A stretch of 64,000 nt of DNA from Strigamia acuminata (taxonomy: Eukaryota; Arthropoda; Chilopoda; Geophilomorpha; Linotaeniidae): the NCBI GenBank assembly GCA_949358305.1, contig OX442324.1, positions 5,957,575 to 6,021,574 on the forward strand, read 5' to 3'. Within the stretch, counting starts at the first letter, position 1. Each line of letters begins with the position of its first letter. Below are positions 1 through 12,157 of this stretch, one piece after another. Both the position numbers and the translations under genes were made by a program. Below the pieces are notes generated by a model. It was not told where the DNA came from and did no database searches. It was given only the letters and a program-made list of their open reading frames with translations.

Positions 1-7
1 TTCCCTG

Positions 8-341
8 CTACAGTTCGTGCACGGTATCTTGATGCTAAATTCGTACGCGGCATCCCATACTGCGCAGACGATTTTCTATTTCCAGTTGTTATATTGCAGT
101 ATTAAGCCTAATATTAGGCCTAATGATGCGAAAACAAAGTAAATAAACAAAAATATTTTGGTACTAAGTTGTAAATTTCTTTTAAATATGAGTTTATTGT
201 TTTTATTTACTTTATTTTAGCATTATTAGGCCTAATATTAGGCTTAATACTGCTAAATAACTTCTGGAATTAGAAAATCGTCTGCGCAGAATGGGATGCG
301 CAGTACGAATTTAGCATCAAGATACTGTGCGCGAACCATAG
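8..341. repeat. Foldback (long inverted repeat) element
   Basis: The stretch from about 8 to 150 is repeated in inverted orientation from about 198 to 341. Both arms share the motif CTTGATGCTAAATTCGTAC, a GCGCAGACGATTTTCTA block and a TATTAGGCCTAATA-like palindromic core. The arms differ by scattered substitutions and small indels and are separated by about 45 AT-rich bases. This is the form of a foldback MITE. No coding region lies inside and no target-site duplication could be identified. The left end lies within 8 bases of the window edge, so the true boundary may be outside. Confidence 0.8.
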
Positions 342-435
342 TTTAATGTGGTGTCCTTCCGTTTATAATACATTTTTTCGATTTTTGATTTTCGATTTTT
401 TTTACCGATTTTAATCATTTTGTCATGCTTTTGAG

Positions 436-503
436 CATTCTTACACTGTTTGAACCCGATATAGCGCAATTTTACACTGTTTGAACTTGGTATAGCACGA
501 TTT
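436..503. repeat. Short direct duplication upstream of the minisatellite
   Basis: A block of about 31 bases beginning TTACACTGTTTGAAC and ending in ATAGCGCAATTTT occurs twice in tandem with a few substitutions (about 441-471 and 471-503). It immediately precedes the 21-base minisatellite. Nothing else is recognisable between 342 and 540. Confidence 0.6.
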
Positions 504-540
504 TTATTCTATCCGAATTTTACATGAGTTCACACGTTTT

Positions 541-1190
541 TCTCGTAAACTTCCCAATTTTTCTCGTAAAATTCCCAATTTTTCTCGTAAAATTCCCAAT
601 TTTTCTCGTAAAATTCCCAATTTTTCTCGTAAAATTCCCAATTTTTCTCGTAAAATTCCCAATTTTTCTCGTAAAATTCCCAATTTTTCTCGTAAAATAC
701 CCAATTTTTCTCGTAAAATTCCCAATTTTTCTCGTAAAATTCCCAATTTTTCTCGTAAAATTCCCAATTTTTCTCGTAAAATTCCCAATTTTTCTCGTAA
801 AATTCCCAATTTTTCTCGTAAAATTCCCAATTTTTCTCGTAAAATTCCCAATTTTTCTCGTAAAATTCCCAATTTTTCTCGCAAAATTCCCAATTTTTCT
901 CGCAAAATTTCCAATTTTTTTCGGAAAATTTCCCAATTTTTTTCGCAAAAATTCCCAATTTTTCTCGCAAAAATTCCCAATTTTTCTCGTAAAATTCCCA
1001 ATTTTTCTCGTAAAATTCCCAATTTTTCTCGTAAAATTCCCAATTTTTCTCGTAAAATTCCCAATTTTTCTCGTAAAATTCCCAATTTTTCTCGTAAAAT
1101 TCCCAATTTTTCTCGTAAAATTCCCAATTTTTCTCGTAAAATTCCCAATTTTTCTCGTAAAATTCCCAATTTTTCTCATAAAATTATAAA
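541..1190. repeat. 21-base minisatellite, about 30 copies
   Basis: A unit of 21 bases built around TTTTTCTCGTAAAATTCCC is repeated head to tail roughly 30 times. Copies are nearly identical at both ends of the array and more diverged in the middle (about 880-985), where GCAAAA and CGGAAAA variants with one-base length changes appear. Because 21 is a multiple of three, the array stays open in several frames and encodes pseudo-peptides such as PIFLVKF or REKLGIL repeated. There is no sign of a gene: no flanking exon and no codon bias. It is best read as non-coding satellite DNA. Confidence 0.9.
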
Positions 1191-3020
1191 ATTTCTTTTT
1201 TTTAAAACAGAAAGCAGACCACATTGAAAATAAATCTCAGAGCCATTTTTAGAGATTTGATTCTGAGCCATCCACAACTTCAAGATGGGAAATGAAGTCC
1301 CTAGATGTTCAAAATGTGTAAGTATATTTTCCAAATTTAACAAAAATATTGGAAATAATTTAATGAATCAGCCATATTTTAATATTTTTGAAAAGCACAG
1401 TAAACGATGCCTGAATTCAAACATGGCCCTTGGGGTTAGTAATAATAATAATATCAAATTCACAATATCCTAGTCTTGATGAGAAAGATCATGCACATGC
1501 GAATTGCAGAGAAGTGGCTCAGAACTAAGCCAGTTCTGAGCCAATCACAGCGACCGCAGGTAAGAACCAGATTGCATTGTGGGAAGTAGAACAGTATGCA
1601 GTCTGACGCGATGTCAATGGCAACCATTGGGTGGTATATTGAGAATTAATCTTCAGCCATCTACTCAGTTCGAGGTGGGAATTTGAGTTTGTTTATCTAA
1701 ACTACAATTAAGATTTATAACGATTTTTGGCATTTTTAGTTTTTTTTTTCTACCAGAAGGCGGACCACGGTGAAATCGAATCTCTCCTCGCCTTGATGAG
1801 GAATAAAGTTTCCTGAGCTTCAAAATGTAGATTGGTAAGTGCACTTTTTAAATTTATCAATATTTTAGGAAATTCCTTAATGAATTTTGGTATTTTTAAT
1901 TTTTAATTTTCAAGAAACTTAGTAATTCGAACAAATGGCGGCTGAGTGTGTTCATCAGCACACACACACTTGGGTAAATCAATTTCGCTTTGAATTAAAT
2001 GTGAAATACGATAGGCTTATGAATACTAAAATTGCAAAAGAAATTTATTTTTTCTACAGATTTGAGGCGTCCTTTCTTTATGTAGAGTTCCTGCACGGCC
2101 ATACTTGTCACAATTTTTCTCAAATGTTTTTAATTTGACATTAATAAATTGTTGGTTTATTTATTTTTATTTTTTTCTCTTTCCAGCGGTATTACGATTC
2201 GTTACCCGGAAGTGACGTAACTACTGGTTGTAAGTCCGATCGTAAGACAGGAAATAAGAACGAGACTGCATTGTAGGAAGAAGAGCAGCGAAACGTGACG
2301 TAATGGCCTAGAACAGCAGCAACCATTGGCAACCAACTTGGTAAATTAGAAACATTTCTGTGAATACGAATTAAGAAATACTTGTTGATTACTAAAATTT
2401 GAAAAGAAATTTAATTATTTTTCCTACAGGCTCAATTTAATGATTTGATGTGTCACACTTGGATGGAAGGAATGCAGAAAAGTTTTCAATTGAATTTTAA
2501 TAGTTGGGGTTGGGGCATGAAAAGTTTTCAAGCGCGCGTCACGATTTTTTCTTTTTGCAGGTCGATTTATATCTGCAATGTTTTTCAGAAGAAGTATGTT
2601 TCATACTGGCTTAATGTTATACCATGAGTATGTAAAAAGAAACACGATTAGGACATGTAATGTTATTTGCATGGCATTACACCGTGGATGTTTTGCCATT
2701 AATAAGTTGTTTGTTCGTTTGTTATTTTTCTTTTTTTCAGGGAAATTAATTGCTGCCGTTTGGAGACTGATTTGTGTATGTAATGTCTGCTAAAGTTAGA
2801 AGAATAAAGGTTTTGCAAGTCTTTGATCGAATTCGTGTCTCCAAGTGACGACCTGGAAACACGAACTCGATACGCAATATGCAAAAGAGCACATAAACCC
2901 AATGGTCGACCGCTTGCTGCCTCATTCCATGGATTTTGGCTTTTGTGCAACACGTCGCGTGAAGTTGCAGATTTTTAAAAGTAATTTGTTTAAATTGATA
3001 ATGTTTATTTTTTCTTGCTT
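1191..3020. other. Gene-free stretch with diverged internal duplications
   Basis: No conserved protein is recognisable. The stretch holds diverged duplicates of itself. The block at 1215-1385 (GACCAC..., TTCAAAATGT then a GTAAGT-like donor) resembles 1765-1895, and 1565-1635 (GATTGCATTGTGGGAAG, CAACCATTGG) resembles 2259-2330. Several pyrimidine tracts ending in AG and several GTAAGT-like sites are present, so a spliced non-coding transcript is possible. Short open frames here show no family similarity. Confidence 0.5.
2206..2220. promoter_or_regulatory. ETS/CRE composite motif
   Basis: CCGGAAGTGACGTAA joins an ETS core (CCGGAAGT) to a CRE-like half (TGACGTAA). This composite is known from housekeeping promoters in animals. 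Here it sits about 0.8 kb before the exon-intron cassette array, so it could drive a non-coding transcript. That link is inference. Confidence 0.4.
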
Positions 3021-6000
3021 CTTTCGACAACAATGGATGGGATCCGCAAATTGCAAGCAATGATGTTTTTCACAGTTTGGCATTGAGTCTGGGAGGAAGT
3101 TGATCCTAAGATAAAAGGTGCTTCCGGGGAAGTTGGTCCTAAGATAAAAGGCGCTTCCAAAGAAGTTGGTAGTTGGTCCTACAGTAAAAGGCGCTACCGC
3201 TGCGCGTAAATTGATATGTGATAGGCAAGACCAAGGCGCTATACTTCGCTATATGCAGCCGAGCATTGTTAGCCACCACTCACTATCGTCTTTTATGCGC
3301 GGTCAAGTGATTTTCACGGGTATCAGCAATAGAACTCAAACGAGGGACATGCTGTGAATTACCCAAATGGAAGAGTAATGTTGAAAAGGTGATTACACTT
3401 GGCTTCACACAGTGGCGCAAAAAGAACTCAGCTCGAGTAATGCTAATTTGTGTTAAACTAGCTTGCGTTTGCTGATGAAAAAGGATTTTACCACTACGCA
3501 GATTTCTACAGGTAATTTATTTAAATTAATGTTTTATTTATTGTTGGTTATTAATTTTATTTTTTGTTTCTTTTGACAGCAATGGATGGGACCCACAAAT
3601 TGCAAGTAATGATGTTTTTCACAGTTTGGCATTGAGTCTGAGAGGAAGTTGATCCTAAGATAAAAGGTGCTTCCGGGGAAGTTGATCCTAAGATAAAAGG
3701 TGCTTCCGGGGAAGTTGGTCCTAAGATAAAAGGCGCTTCCAAAAAAGTTGGTAGTTGGTCCTACAGTAAAAGGCGCTACCGCTTCTGCCAAACTAACACG
3801 TGTGGCGTGCACGGTCAAGTGATTTTCACGGTTATCAGCAATAGAACTCAAACGAGGAACATGCTGTGAATTACCCAAATGGAAGAGTAATGTTGAAAAG
3901 GTGATTACACTTGGCTTCACACAGTGGCGTAAAAAGCAATGGATGGATCCCGCAAATTGCAAGTAATGATGTTTTTCACAGTTTGGCATTGAGTCTGGGA
4001 GGAAGTTGATCCTAAGATAAAAGGTGCTTCCGGGGAAGTTGGTCCTAAGATAAAAGGCGCTTCCAAAGAAGTTGGTAGTTGGTCCTACAGTAAAAGGCGC
4101 TATCGCTGCGTGTAAATTGATATGTGATAGGCAAGACCAAGGCGCTATACCTCGCTATATGCAGCCGAGCATTGTTAGCCACCACTCACTATCGTCTTTT
4201 ATGCGCGGTCAAGTGATTTTCACGGGTATCAGCAATAGAACTCAAACGAGGGACATGCTGTGAATTACCCAAATGGAAGAATAATGTTGAAAAGGTGATT
4301 ACACTTGGCTTCACACGTTGGCGCAAAAAGAACTCAGCTCGAGTAATGCTAATTTGTGTTAAACTAGCTTGCGTTTGTGCTTGAGCTGGTGATCAATAGA
4401 CTGGGAGGACGGTCCTGCCTAGAAGGACCTTCCGTAGACCGGGTAAAAGTGACCACACACTTACAGGCATATTTGACTAAGTCAAGTAGTCCCAGGGGGG
4501 GGACACGTCCCAGGGCAGGGACACGCCAACCGGGAAATGATTTTCAATGAATTTTAATGATTTTCACGAATTGGCATTTGACCAACACGAACTGGCAACT
4601 CGTGAGGAATTGGCATTTGACCAATGGGCAAAGTGGTTCAAAAAAAGGTGATTATCTTTGGTTTCGGAACCCGTCTTGGTCATTACGCTCATTAAGGAAA
4701 AAGGAACAAATAATGATGTTTTTTACATTTTGGCATTGAGTCTGGGAGGAAGTTGGTCCTAAGATGAAAGGCGCTTCCAGGGAAGTTGGTCCTAAAGTAA
4801 AAGGCGCTTCCGCGGCCACGGTCAAGTGATTTTCACGGGTAGCAGCAATAGAACTAAAACGAGGGACATGCTAAGAATTACCCAAATGGAAGAGTAATGT
4901 TGAAAAGGTGATTACACTTGGCTTCACACAGTGGCGCAAAAAGAACTCAGCTCGAGTAATGCTAATTTGTGTTAAACTAGCTTGCGTTTGCTGATGAAAA
5001 AGGATTTTACCACTACGCAGATTTCTACAGGTAATTTATTTAAATTAATGTTTTATTTATTGTTGGTTATTAATTTTATTTTTTTGTTTCTTTTGACAGC
5101 AATGGATGGATCCCACAAATTGCAAGTAATGATGTTTTTCACAGTTTGGCATTGAGTCTGGGAGGAAGTTGATCCTAAGATAAAAGGTGCTTCCGGGGAA
5201 GTTGATCCTAAGATAAAAGGTGCTTCCAGGGAAGTTGGTCCTAAGATAAAAGGCGCTTCCAAAGAAGTTGGTAGTTGGTCCTACAGTAAAAGGCGCTACC
5301 GCTGCGCGTAAATTGATATGTGATAGGCAAGACCAAGGCGCTATACCTCGCTATATGCAGCCGAGCATTGTTAGCCACCACTCACTATCGTCTTTTATGC
5401 GCGGTCAAGTGATTTTCACGGGTATCAGCAGTAGAACTCAAACGAGGGACATGCTGTGAATTACCCAAATGGAAGAGTAATGTTGAAAAGGTGATTACAC
5501 TTGGCTTCACACAGTGGCGCAAAAAGAACTCAGCTCGAGTAATGCTAATTTGTGTTAAACTAGCTTGCGTTTGCTGGTGAAAAAGGATTTTACCACTACG
5601 CAGATTTCTACAGGTAATTTATTTAAATTAATGTTTTATTTATTGTTGGTTATTAATTTTATTTTTTTGTTTCTTTTGACAGCAATGGATGGATCCCACA
5701 AATTGCAAGTAATGATGTTTTTCACAGTTTGGCATTGAGTCTGGGAGGAAGTTGATCCTAAGATAAAAGGTGCTTCCGGGGAAGTTGGTCCTAAGATAAA
5801 AGGCGCTTCCAAAGAAGTTGGTAGTTGGTCCTACAGTAAAAGGCGCTACCGCTGCGCGTAAATTGATATGTGATAGGCAAGACCAAGGCGCTATACTTCG
5901 CTATATGCAGCCGAGCATTGTTAGCCACCACTCACTATCGTCTTTTATGCGCGGTCAAGTGATTTTCACGGGTATCAGCAATAGAACTCAAACGAGGGAC

Positions 6001-9000
6001 ATGCTGTGAATTACCCAAATGGAAGAGTAATGTTGAAAAGGTGATTACACTTGGCTTCACGCAGTGGCGCAAAAAGAACTCAGCTCGAGTAATGCTAATT
6101 TGTGTTAAACTAGCTTGCGTTTGCTGATGAAAAAGGATTTTACCACTACGCAGATTTCTACAGGTAATTTATTTAAATTAATGTTTTATTTATTGTTGGT
6201 TATTAATTTTATTTTTTGTTTCTTTTGACAGCAATGGATGGGACCCACAAATTGCAAGTAATGATGTTTTTCACAGTTTGGCATTGAGTCTGAGAGGAAG
6301 TTGATCCTAAGATAAAAGGTGCTTCCGGGGAAGTTGATCCTAAGATAAAAGGTGCTTCCGGGGAAGTTGGTCCTAAGATAAAAGGCGCTTCCAAAGAAGT
6401 TGGTAGTTGGTCCTACAGTAAAAGGCGCTACCGCTTCTGCCAAACTAACACGTGTGGCGTGCACGGTCAAGTGATTTTCACGGGTATCAGCAATAGAACT
6501 CAAACGAGGGACATGCTAAGAATTACCCAAATGGAAGAGTAATGTTGAAAAGGTGATTACACTTGGCTTCACACAGTGGCGCAAAAAGAACTCAGCTCGA
6601 GTAATGCTAATTTGTGTTAAACTAGCTTGCGTTTGCTGATGAAAAAGGATTTTACTACTACGCAGATTTCTACAGGTAATTTATTTAAATTAATGTTTTA
6701 TTTATTGTTGGTTATTAATTTTAATTTTTTGTTTCTTTTGACAGCAATGGATGGATCCCACAAATTGCAAGTAATGATGTTTTTCACAGTTTGGCATTGA
6801 GTCTGGGAGGAAGTTGATCCTAAGATAAAAGGTGCTTCCGGGGAAGTTGGTCCTAAGATAAAAGGCGCTTCCAAAGAAGTTGGTAGTTGGTCCTACAGTA
6901 AAAGGCGCTACCGCTGCGCGTAAATTGATATGTGATAGGCAAGACCAAGGCGCTATACTTCGCTATATGCAGCCGAGCATTGTTAGCCACCACTCACTAT
7001 CGTCTTTTATGCGCGGTCAAGTGATTTTCACGGGTATCAGCAATAGAACTCAAACGAGGGACATGCTGTGAATTACCCAAATGGAAGAGTAATGTTGAAA
7101 AGGTGATTACACTTGGTTTCACACATTGGCTCAAAAAGAACTCAGCTCGAGTAATGCTAATTTGTGTTAAACTAGCTTGCGTTTGTGACGAAAAAGAATT
7201 TTACCACTACGCAGATTTCTACAGGTAATTTATTGAAATTAATGTTTTATTTATTGTTGGTTATTAATTTTATTTTTTCTTGTTTCTTTCGGCAGCAATG
7301 GATGGATCCCGCAAATTGCAAGTAATGATGTTTTTCACCTTTTGGCATTGAGTCTGGGAGGAAGTTGGTCCTAAGATGAAAGGCGCTTCCAGGGAAGTTG
7401 GTCCTAAAGTAAAAGGCGCTTCCGCTTGCCAAACTTACACGTGTGGCGTGCACGGTCAAGTGATTTTCACGGGTAGCAGCAATAGAACTCAAACGAGGAA
7501 CATGCTGTGAATTACCCAAATGGAAGAGTAATGTTGAAAAGGTGATTACACTTGGCTTCGAACAGTGGCGTAAAAAGCAATGGATGGATCCCGCAAATTG
7601 CAAGTAATGATGTTTTTCACAGTTTGGCATTGAGTCTGGGAGGAAGTTGATCCTAAGATAAAAGGTGCTTCCGGGGAAGTTGGTCCTAAGATAAAAGGCG
7701 CTTCCAAAGAAGTTGGTAGTTGGTCCTACAGTAAAAGGCGCTATCGCTGCGTGTAAATTGATATGTGATAGGCAAGACCAAGGCGCTATACCTCGCTATA
7801 TGCAGCCGAGCATTGTTAGCCACCACTCACTATCGTCTTTTATGCGCGGTCAAGTGATTTTCACGGGTATCAGCAATAGAACTCAAACGAGGGACAAGCT
7901 GTGAATTACCCAAATGGAAGAATAATGTTGAAAAGGTGATTACACTTGGCTTCACACGTTGGCGCAAAAAGAACTCAGCTCGAGTAATGCTAATTTGTGT
8001 TAAACTAGCTTGCGTTTGTGCTTGAGCTGGTGATCAATAGACTGGGAGGACGGTCCTGCCTAGAAGGACCTTCCGTAGACCGGGTAAAAGTGACCACACA
8101 CTTACAGGCATATTTGACTAAGTCAAGTAGTCCCAGGGGGGGGACACGTCCCAGGGGAGGGACACGCCAACCGGGAAATAATTTTCAATGAATTTTAATG
8201 ATTTTCACGAATTGGCATTTGACCAACACGAACTGGCAACTCGTGAGGAATTGGCATTTGACCAATGGGCAAAGTGGTTCAAAAAAAGGTGATTATCTTT
8301 GGTTTCGGAACCCGTCTTGGTCATTACGCTCATTAAGGAAAAAGGAACAAATAATGATGTTTTTTACATTTTGGCATTGAGTCTGGGAGGAAGTTGGTCC
8401 TAAGATGAAAGGCGCTTCCAGGGAAGTTGGTCCTAAAGTAAAAGGCGCTTCCGCGGCCACGGTCAAGTGATTTTCACGGGTAGCAGCAATAGAACTCAAA
8501 CGAGGGACATGCTAAGAATTACCCAAATGGAAGAGTAATGTTGAAAAGGTGATTACACTTGGCTTCACACAGTGGCGCAAAAAGAACTCAGCTCGAGTAA
8601 TGCTAATTTGTGTTAAACTAGCTTGCGTTTGCTGATGAAAAAGGATTTTACCACTACGCAGATTTCTACAGGTAATTTATTTAAATTAATGTTTTATTTA
8701 TTGTTGGTTATTAATTTTATTTTTTTGTTTCTTTTGACAGCAATGGATGGATCCCACAAATTGCAAGTAATGATGTTTTTCACAGTTTGGCATTGAGTCT
8801 GGGAGGAAGTTGATCCTAAGATAAAAGGTGCTTCCGGGGAAGTTGATCCTAAGATAAAAGGTGCTTCCAGGGAAGTTGGTCCTAAGATAAAAGGCGCTTC
8901 CAAAGAAGTTGGTAGTTGGTCCTACAGTAAAAGGCGCTACCGCTGCGCGTAAATTGATATGTGATAGGCAAGACCAAGGCGCTATACCTCGCTATATGCA

Positions 9001-9765
9001 GCCGAGCATTGTTAGCCACCACTCACTATCGTCTTTTATGCGCGGTCAAGTGATTTTCACGGGTATCAGCAGTAGAACTCAAACGAGGGACATGCTGTGA
9101 ATTACCCAAATGGAAGAGTAATGTTGAAAAGGTGATTACACTTGGCTTCACACAGTGGCGCAAAAAGAACTCAGCTCGAGTAATGCTAATTTGTGTTAAA
9201 CTAGCTTGCGTTTGCTGGTGAAAAAGGATTTTACCACTACGCAGATTTCTACAGGTAATTTATTTAAATTAATGTTTTATTTATTGTTGGTTATTAATTT
9301 TATTTTTTTGTTTCTTTTGACAGCAATGGATGGATCCCACAAATTGCAAGTAATGATGTTTTTCACAGTTTGGCATTGAGTCTGGGAGGAAGTTGATCCT
9401 AAGATAAAAGGTGCTTCCGGGGAAGTTGGTCCTAAGATAAAAGGCGCTTCCAAAGAAGTTGGTAGTTGGTCCTACAGTAAAAGGCGCTACCGCTGCGCGT
9501 AAATTGATATGTGATAGGCAAGACCAAGGCGCTATACCTCGCTATATGCAGCCGAGCATTGTTAGCCACCACTCACTATCGTCTTTTATGCGCGGTCAAG
9601 TGATTTTCACGGGTATCAGCAATAGAACTCAAACGAGGGACATGCTGTGAATTACCCAAATGGAAGAGTAATGTTGAAAAGGTGATTACACTTGGCTTCA
9701 CACAGTGGCGCAAAAAGAACTCAGCTCGAGTAATGCTAATTTGTGTTAAACTAGCTTGCGTTTGT
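3021..9765 (+). repeat. Tandem array of exon-plus-intron-like cassettes
   Basis: Units of roughly 510-580 bases recur along this stretch. A full unit begins after a pyrimidine-rich tract ending TTTTGACAG, runs through CAATGGATGGATCC, two or three copies of a 31-base subrepeat (GAAGTTGGTCCTAAGATAAA then AGGCGCTTCC), TCAAGTGATTTTCACGG and CAAATGGAAGAGTAATG, and ends at GATTTCTACAG followed by GTAATTTATT. The segment to the next unit is a short AT-rich intron-like spacer. Acceptor-type junctions lie at about 3580, 5100, 5683, 6232, 6745, 7296, 8741 and 9324, and donors at about 3511, 5032, 5613 and equivalent places. Some units are fused without a spacer (for example at 3931 and 7572). A 63-codon open frame recurs in many units but lacks an ATG start. 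A spliced non-coding RNA with repeated exons is one reading; a plain satellite is another. Confidence 0.8.
3790..9763. repeat. Higher-order duplication with a 3,641-base period
   Basis: Within the cassette array the same series of units occurs twice with a constant offset of 3,641 bases: landmarks at 3931, 4072, 4557, 5053, 5268 and 5818 recur at 7572, 7713, 8198, 8694, 8909 and 9459. The copies differ at only scattered positions and share the same unusual insert (about 4381-4740 and 8022-8381, with TCCCAGGGGGGGGACACG). The second copy ends near 9763, where a different tail begins. This is a recent segmental tandem duplication, or an assembly duplication. Confidence 0.85.
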
Positions 9766-10260
9766 GTTTGAGCTGGTGGTCGATTCGGATTTCTACAGGT
9801 AATTTATTTAAATTAATGTTTTATTGTTGATTATTAATTTTATTTTGTTCTTGTGGAATTTAGGGTCGTCAATGAAGCCGTCAATGAAGCATTGGATGTC
9901 GTCATCAATGAAGCAGTGGATGTCGTCATCAATGAAGCATTTGCTGTTTTTTATTTTATTTGTTTTATTTTACTTGTTTTGAGATTGTGTAATTTTTGTT
10001 TTAAAATTCTAGAGAAAATTGTACCACAGTTTGCAAAAAGAGGTGTAAAACAAAAGAATGATAAGAAGAAAAATAAGAAATAGAACAAGAAAAATGAAAA
10101 ACAAAATAAAAGCAACAAAAAAGAGTAACAAAATAAAAGCAACAAAAAAGAGTAACAAAATAAAAGCAACAAAAAAGAGTAACAAAATAAAAGCAACAAA
10201 AAAGAATAACAAAATTAAAGCAACAAAAAAGAATAACATTAAAATAAAATAGAAGGTGGA
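9766..10260. repeat. Array tail and 27-base tandem repeat
   Basis: After the last cassette a fresh CTACAG/GTAATTT donor-like site appears near 9797. It is followed by short GTCATCAATGAAGCAGTGGA-type repeats (about 9872-9945). A 27-base unit containing AATAAAAGCAACAAAAAAG then repeats about five times at 10103-10246. The open frame across it is only lysine, asparagine and alanine repeats and is not a credible protein. From 10260 to 11100 I see no gene or clear repeat. Confidence 0.7.
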
Positions 10261-11587
10261 GTTCTGCAATGTGTGATTTTAAATTAATGCTAAATTTGGC
10301 CAAACCATAGACAAAAATGGATATTGTTGACGGTTAATTAAATGTTTTTGAATAAATTGCTGTCATAGAAGTGAAATAAATTTATTTGAATCGTGGTCAT
10401 TGAATCACGAACATGACGTTCGTGGTTGAATATGTTCACAAAACAGAAGGAAAAGTGCGGGGAAGAAGCAAAGAATATTTTAAAAGGAAGATGGAAATGC
10501 TTAAAGAGCTAAATAAAATATAAACATAACGAGTTTATTCTGATTTTGCTTTTATTAATTATGAACAAAAAATATTTCAATGATAATTGAAGAATACACA
10601 AACAATTTGTACAAATATTTCGCAACGCACAAGCTGGCGAAACCAAAAATCGAGAGAATAGAGCAAAAATTTAATTTACAAAAAAATTAAATACAGTTAA
10701 AATAAAATCTCAAATGAGTTGCTCCAAATGTTCAAACATCGTTCAAAAAATTGTCCTTAATCTCCCTGCGAGTAAAAACGAAGACATTGTTTTCGTAAAT
10801 CGTCAGTGTTTGATGATAAGCAATTTTTGGGCGGTATTCAATGCGGTATTATTTCGTTCAGTCGTCTCCAGATGGCAGGAGCGACCAGAGACTGTTTGCG
10901 ATACGAAAACAGTGGCGCCATCTATGATTTCAGATTGCTATTAATTAGGAGTTAAAATGCCTCTGACTTGTGAGTGGTGATTATGCTTTGGAAAGTACCT
11001 GATTTATCGCCCATGGAAGCAATGCAATACGGTATAGTCCTTGCTTGTATTTTACACACAGCTCGGTTTCAACAGGTCTGGCACACCTGCTATAAATTGA
11101 ATATGTTTTTCGGATTTATTGTTCAGATTGAAGCTACTTTTGATCATGAGCGATAAATTCGTATACGTTTATTCGATTTACACAGTTAAGTTTCAACAAG
11201 TTAGTGCAGTTTCGTCAGTTTGTGTTTATGTCTGGGTGATAAATTCGGATACGTTTTCACATCGACAGAGCAGTTTCAGCTTGAATTTCAGTGAGAATTT
11301 CAGCTAGATATTCTGTGCAATTTCAGCTTGTATTTCTGCGTGAGCGATAAATTCGGATGAGTTTTTGAGGTATTTCGTCCAGTTTCAGCTTGTATTTGTG
11401 CGTGGGCGATAAATTCAGATGGCTTTTTTAGACATTCAGTGCAATTGCAGCTTTTATTTCTGCGTGGGCGATAAATTCGGATGACTTCTTTAGGTATTTA
11501 GAGTAGTTTAAGCTTGTATTTGTGCGTGGGCGATAAATTCGGATGACTTTTTTGGGTATTCAGTGCAATTTCAGCTTGTATTTGTGA

Positions 11588-11697
11588 GTTACCTTAGGTT
11601 AGGTTAGGGTTAGGTTAGTGCCAGGTTAGTGTTAGGTTAGTGTTAGGTTAGTGTTAGGTTAGTGTTAGGTTAAGGTTAGGTTAGGGTTAGGTTTGAG
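11588..11697 (+). repeat. Interstitial TTAGG-type telomeric tract 1
   Basis: GGTTAGGTTAGGG, then GGTTAGTGTTAGGTTAGTG and similar permutations of TTAGG, TTAGGG and TTAGTG occupy about 110 bases between two copies of the 60-base unit. TTAGG is the usual arthropod telomere motif. The degenerate, embedded form shows it is not a functional chromosome end in this assembly. Confidence 0.75.
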
Positions 11698-11927
11698 TTT
11701 TTGAGGTATTCCGTCCAGTTTTAGCTTGGATTTGTGCGTGGGCGAAAATTCGGATGACTTTTTTGGGTATTCAGAGTAGTTTCAGCTTGTATTTGTGCGT
11801 GGGTGATAAATTTGGATGACTTTTTTAGATATTCAGTTCAAATTTCAGCTTGTATTTGTGCTGGGCGATAAATTCGGATGACTTTTTTGGGTATTCAGTG
11901 CAATTTCAGCTTGTATTTGTGAGTTAC

Positions 11928-12008
11928 CTTATGTTAGGTTAGGGTTAGGTTAGTGTTAGGTTAGGTTAGGTTAGTGTTAGGTTAAGGTTAGGTTAGGGTT
12001 AGGTTTGA
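11928..12008 (+). repeat. Interstitial TTAGG-type telomeric tract 2
   Basis: A second block of TTAGGTTAGGG and TTAGTGTTAGG permutations follows the same 60-base unit context as tract 1. The two tracts share flanking sequence on both sides (TTGTGAGTTACCTTA before, GTTTGAGTTTTTGAGGTATT after), so tract plus flank was duplicated together. Confidence 0.7.
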
Positions 12009-12157
12009 GTTTTTGAGGTATTCCGTTTATTAGTTTTGCTGTTTTGTTTCGGGGTTACTTTAGAATATGGCCCGCTTCGGAATGGGCCCAAAATTTGGTT
12101 ACATACCGAATAAAGCCTACTGAGTCCGAAAATGACACCCAAAAGTGTCGGAAATGA

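Noticed and set aside
504-1224. Four long open frames across the 21-base minisatellite on both strands
   Set aside because: They are the automatic result of a stop-poor repeat whose length is a multiple of three; the peptides are simple 7-residue repeats with no flanking exons.
3166-9650. Recurring 63-codon open frame (VVGPTVKGATAARKL...) and minus-strand EAPFILG-type repeats in the cassette array
   Set aside because: The plus frame has no ATG, and both simply follow the repeat unit. Several units break them, and nothing suggests selection on the protein.
10058-10252. Lysine-rich open frame IKATKKSNK repeated
   Set aside because: It is a translation of the 27-base tandem repeat with extreme composition and no supporting exons.
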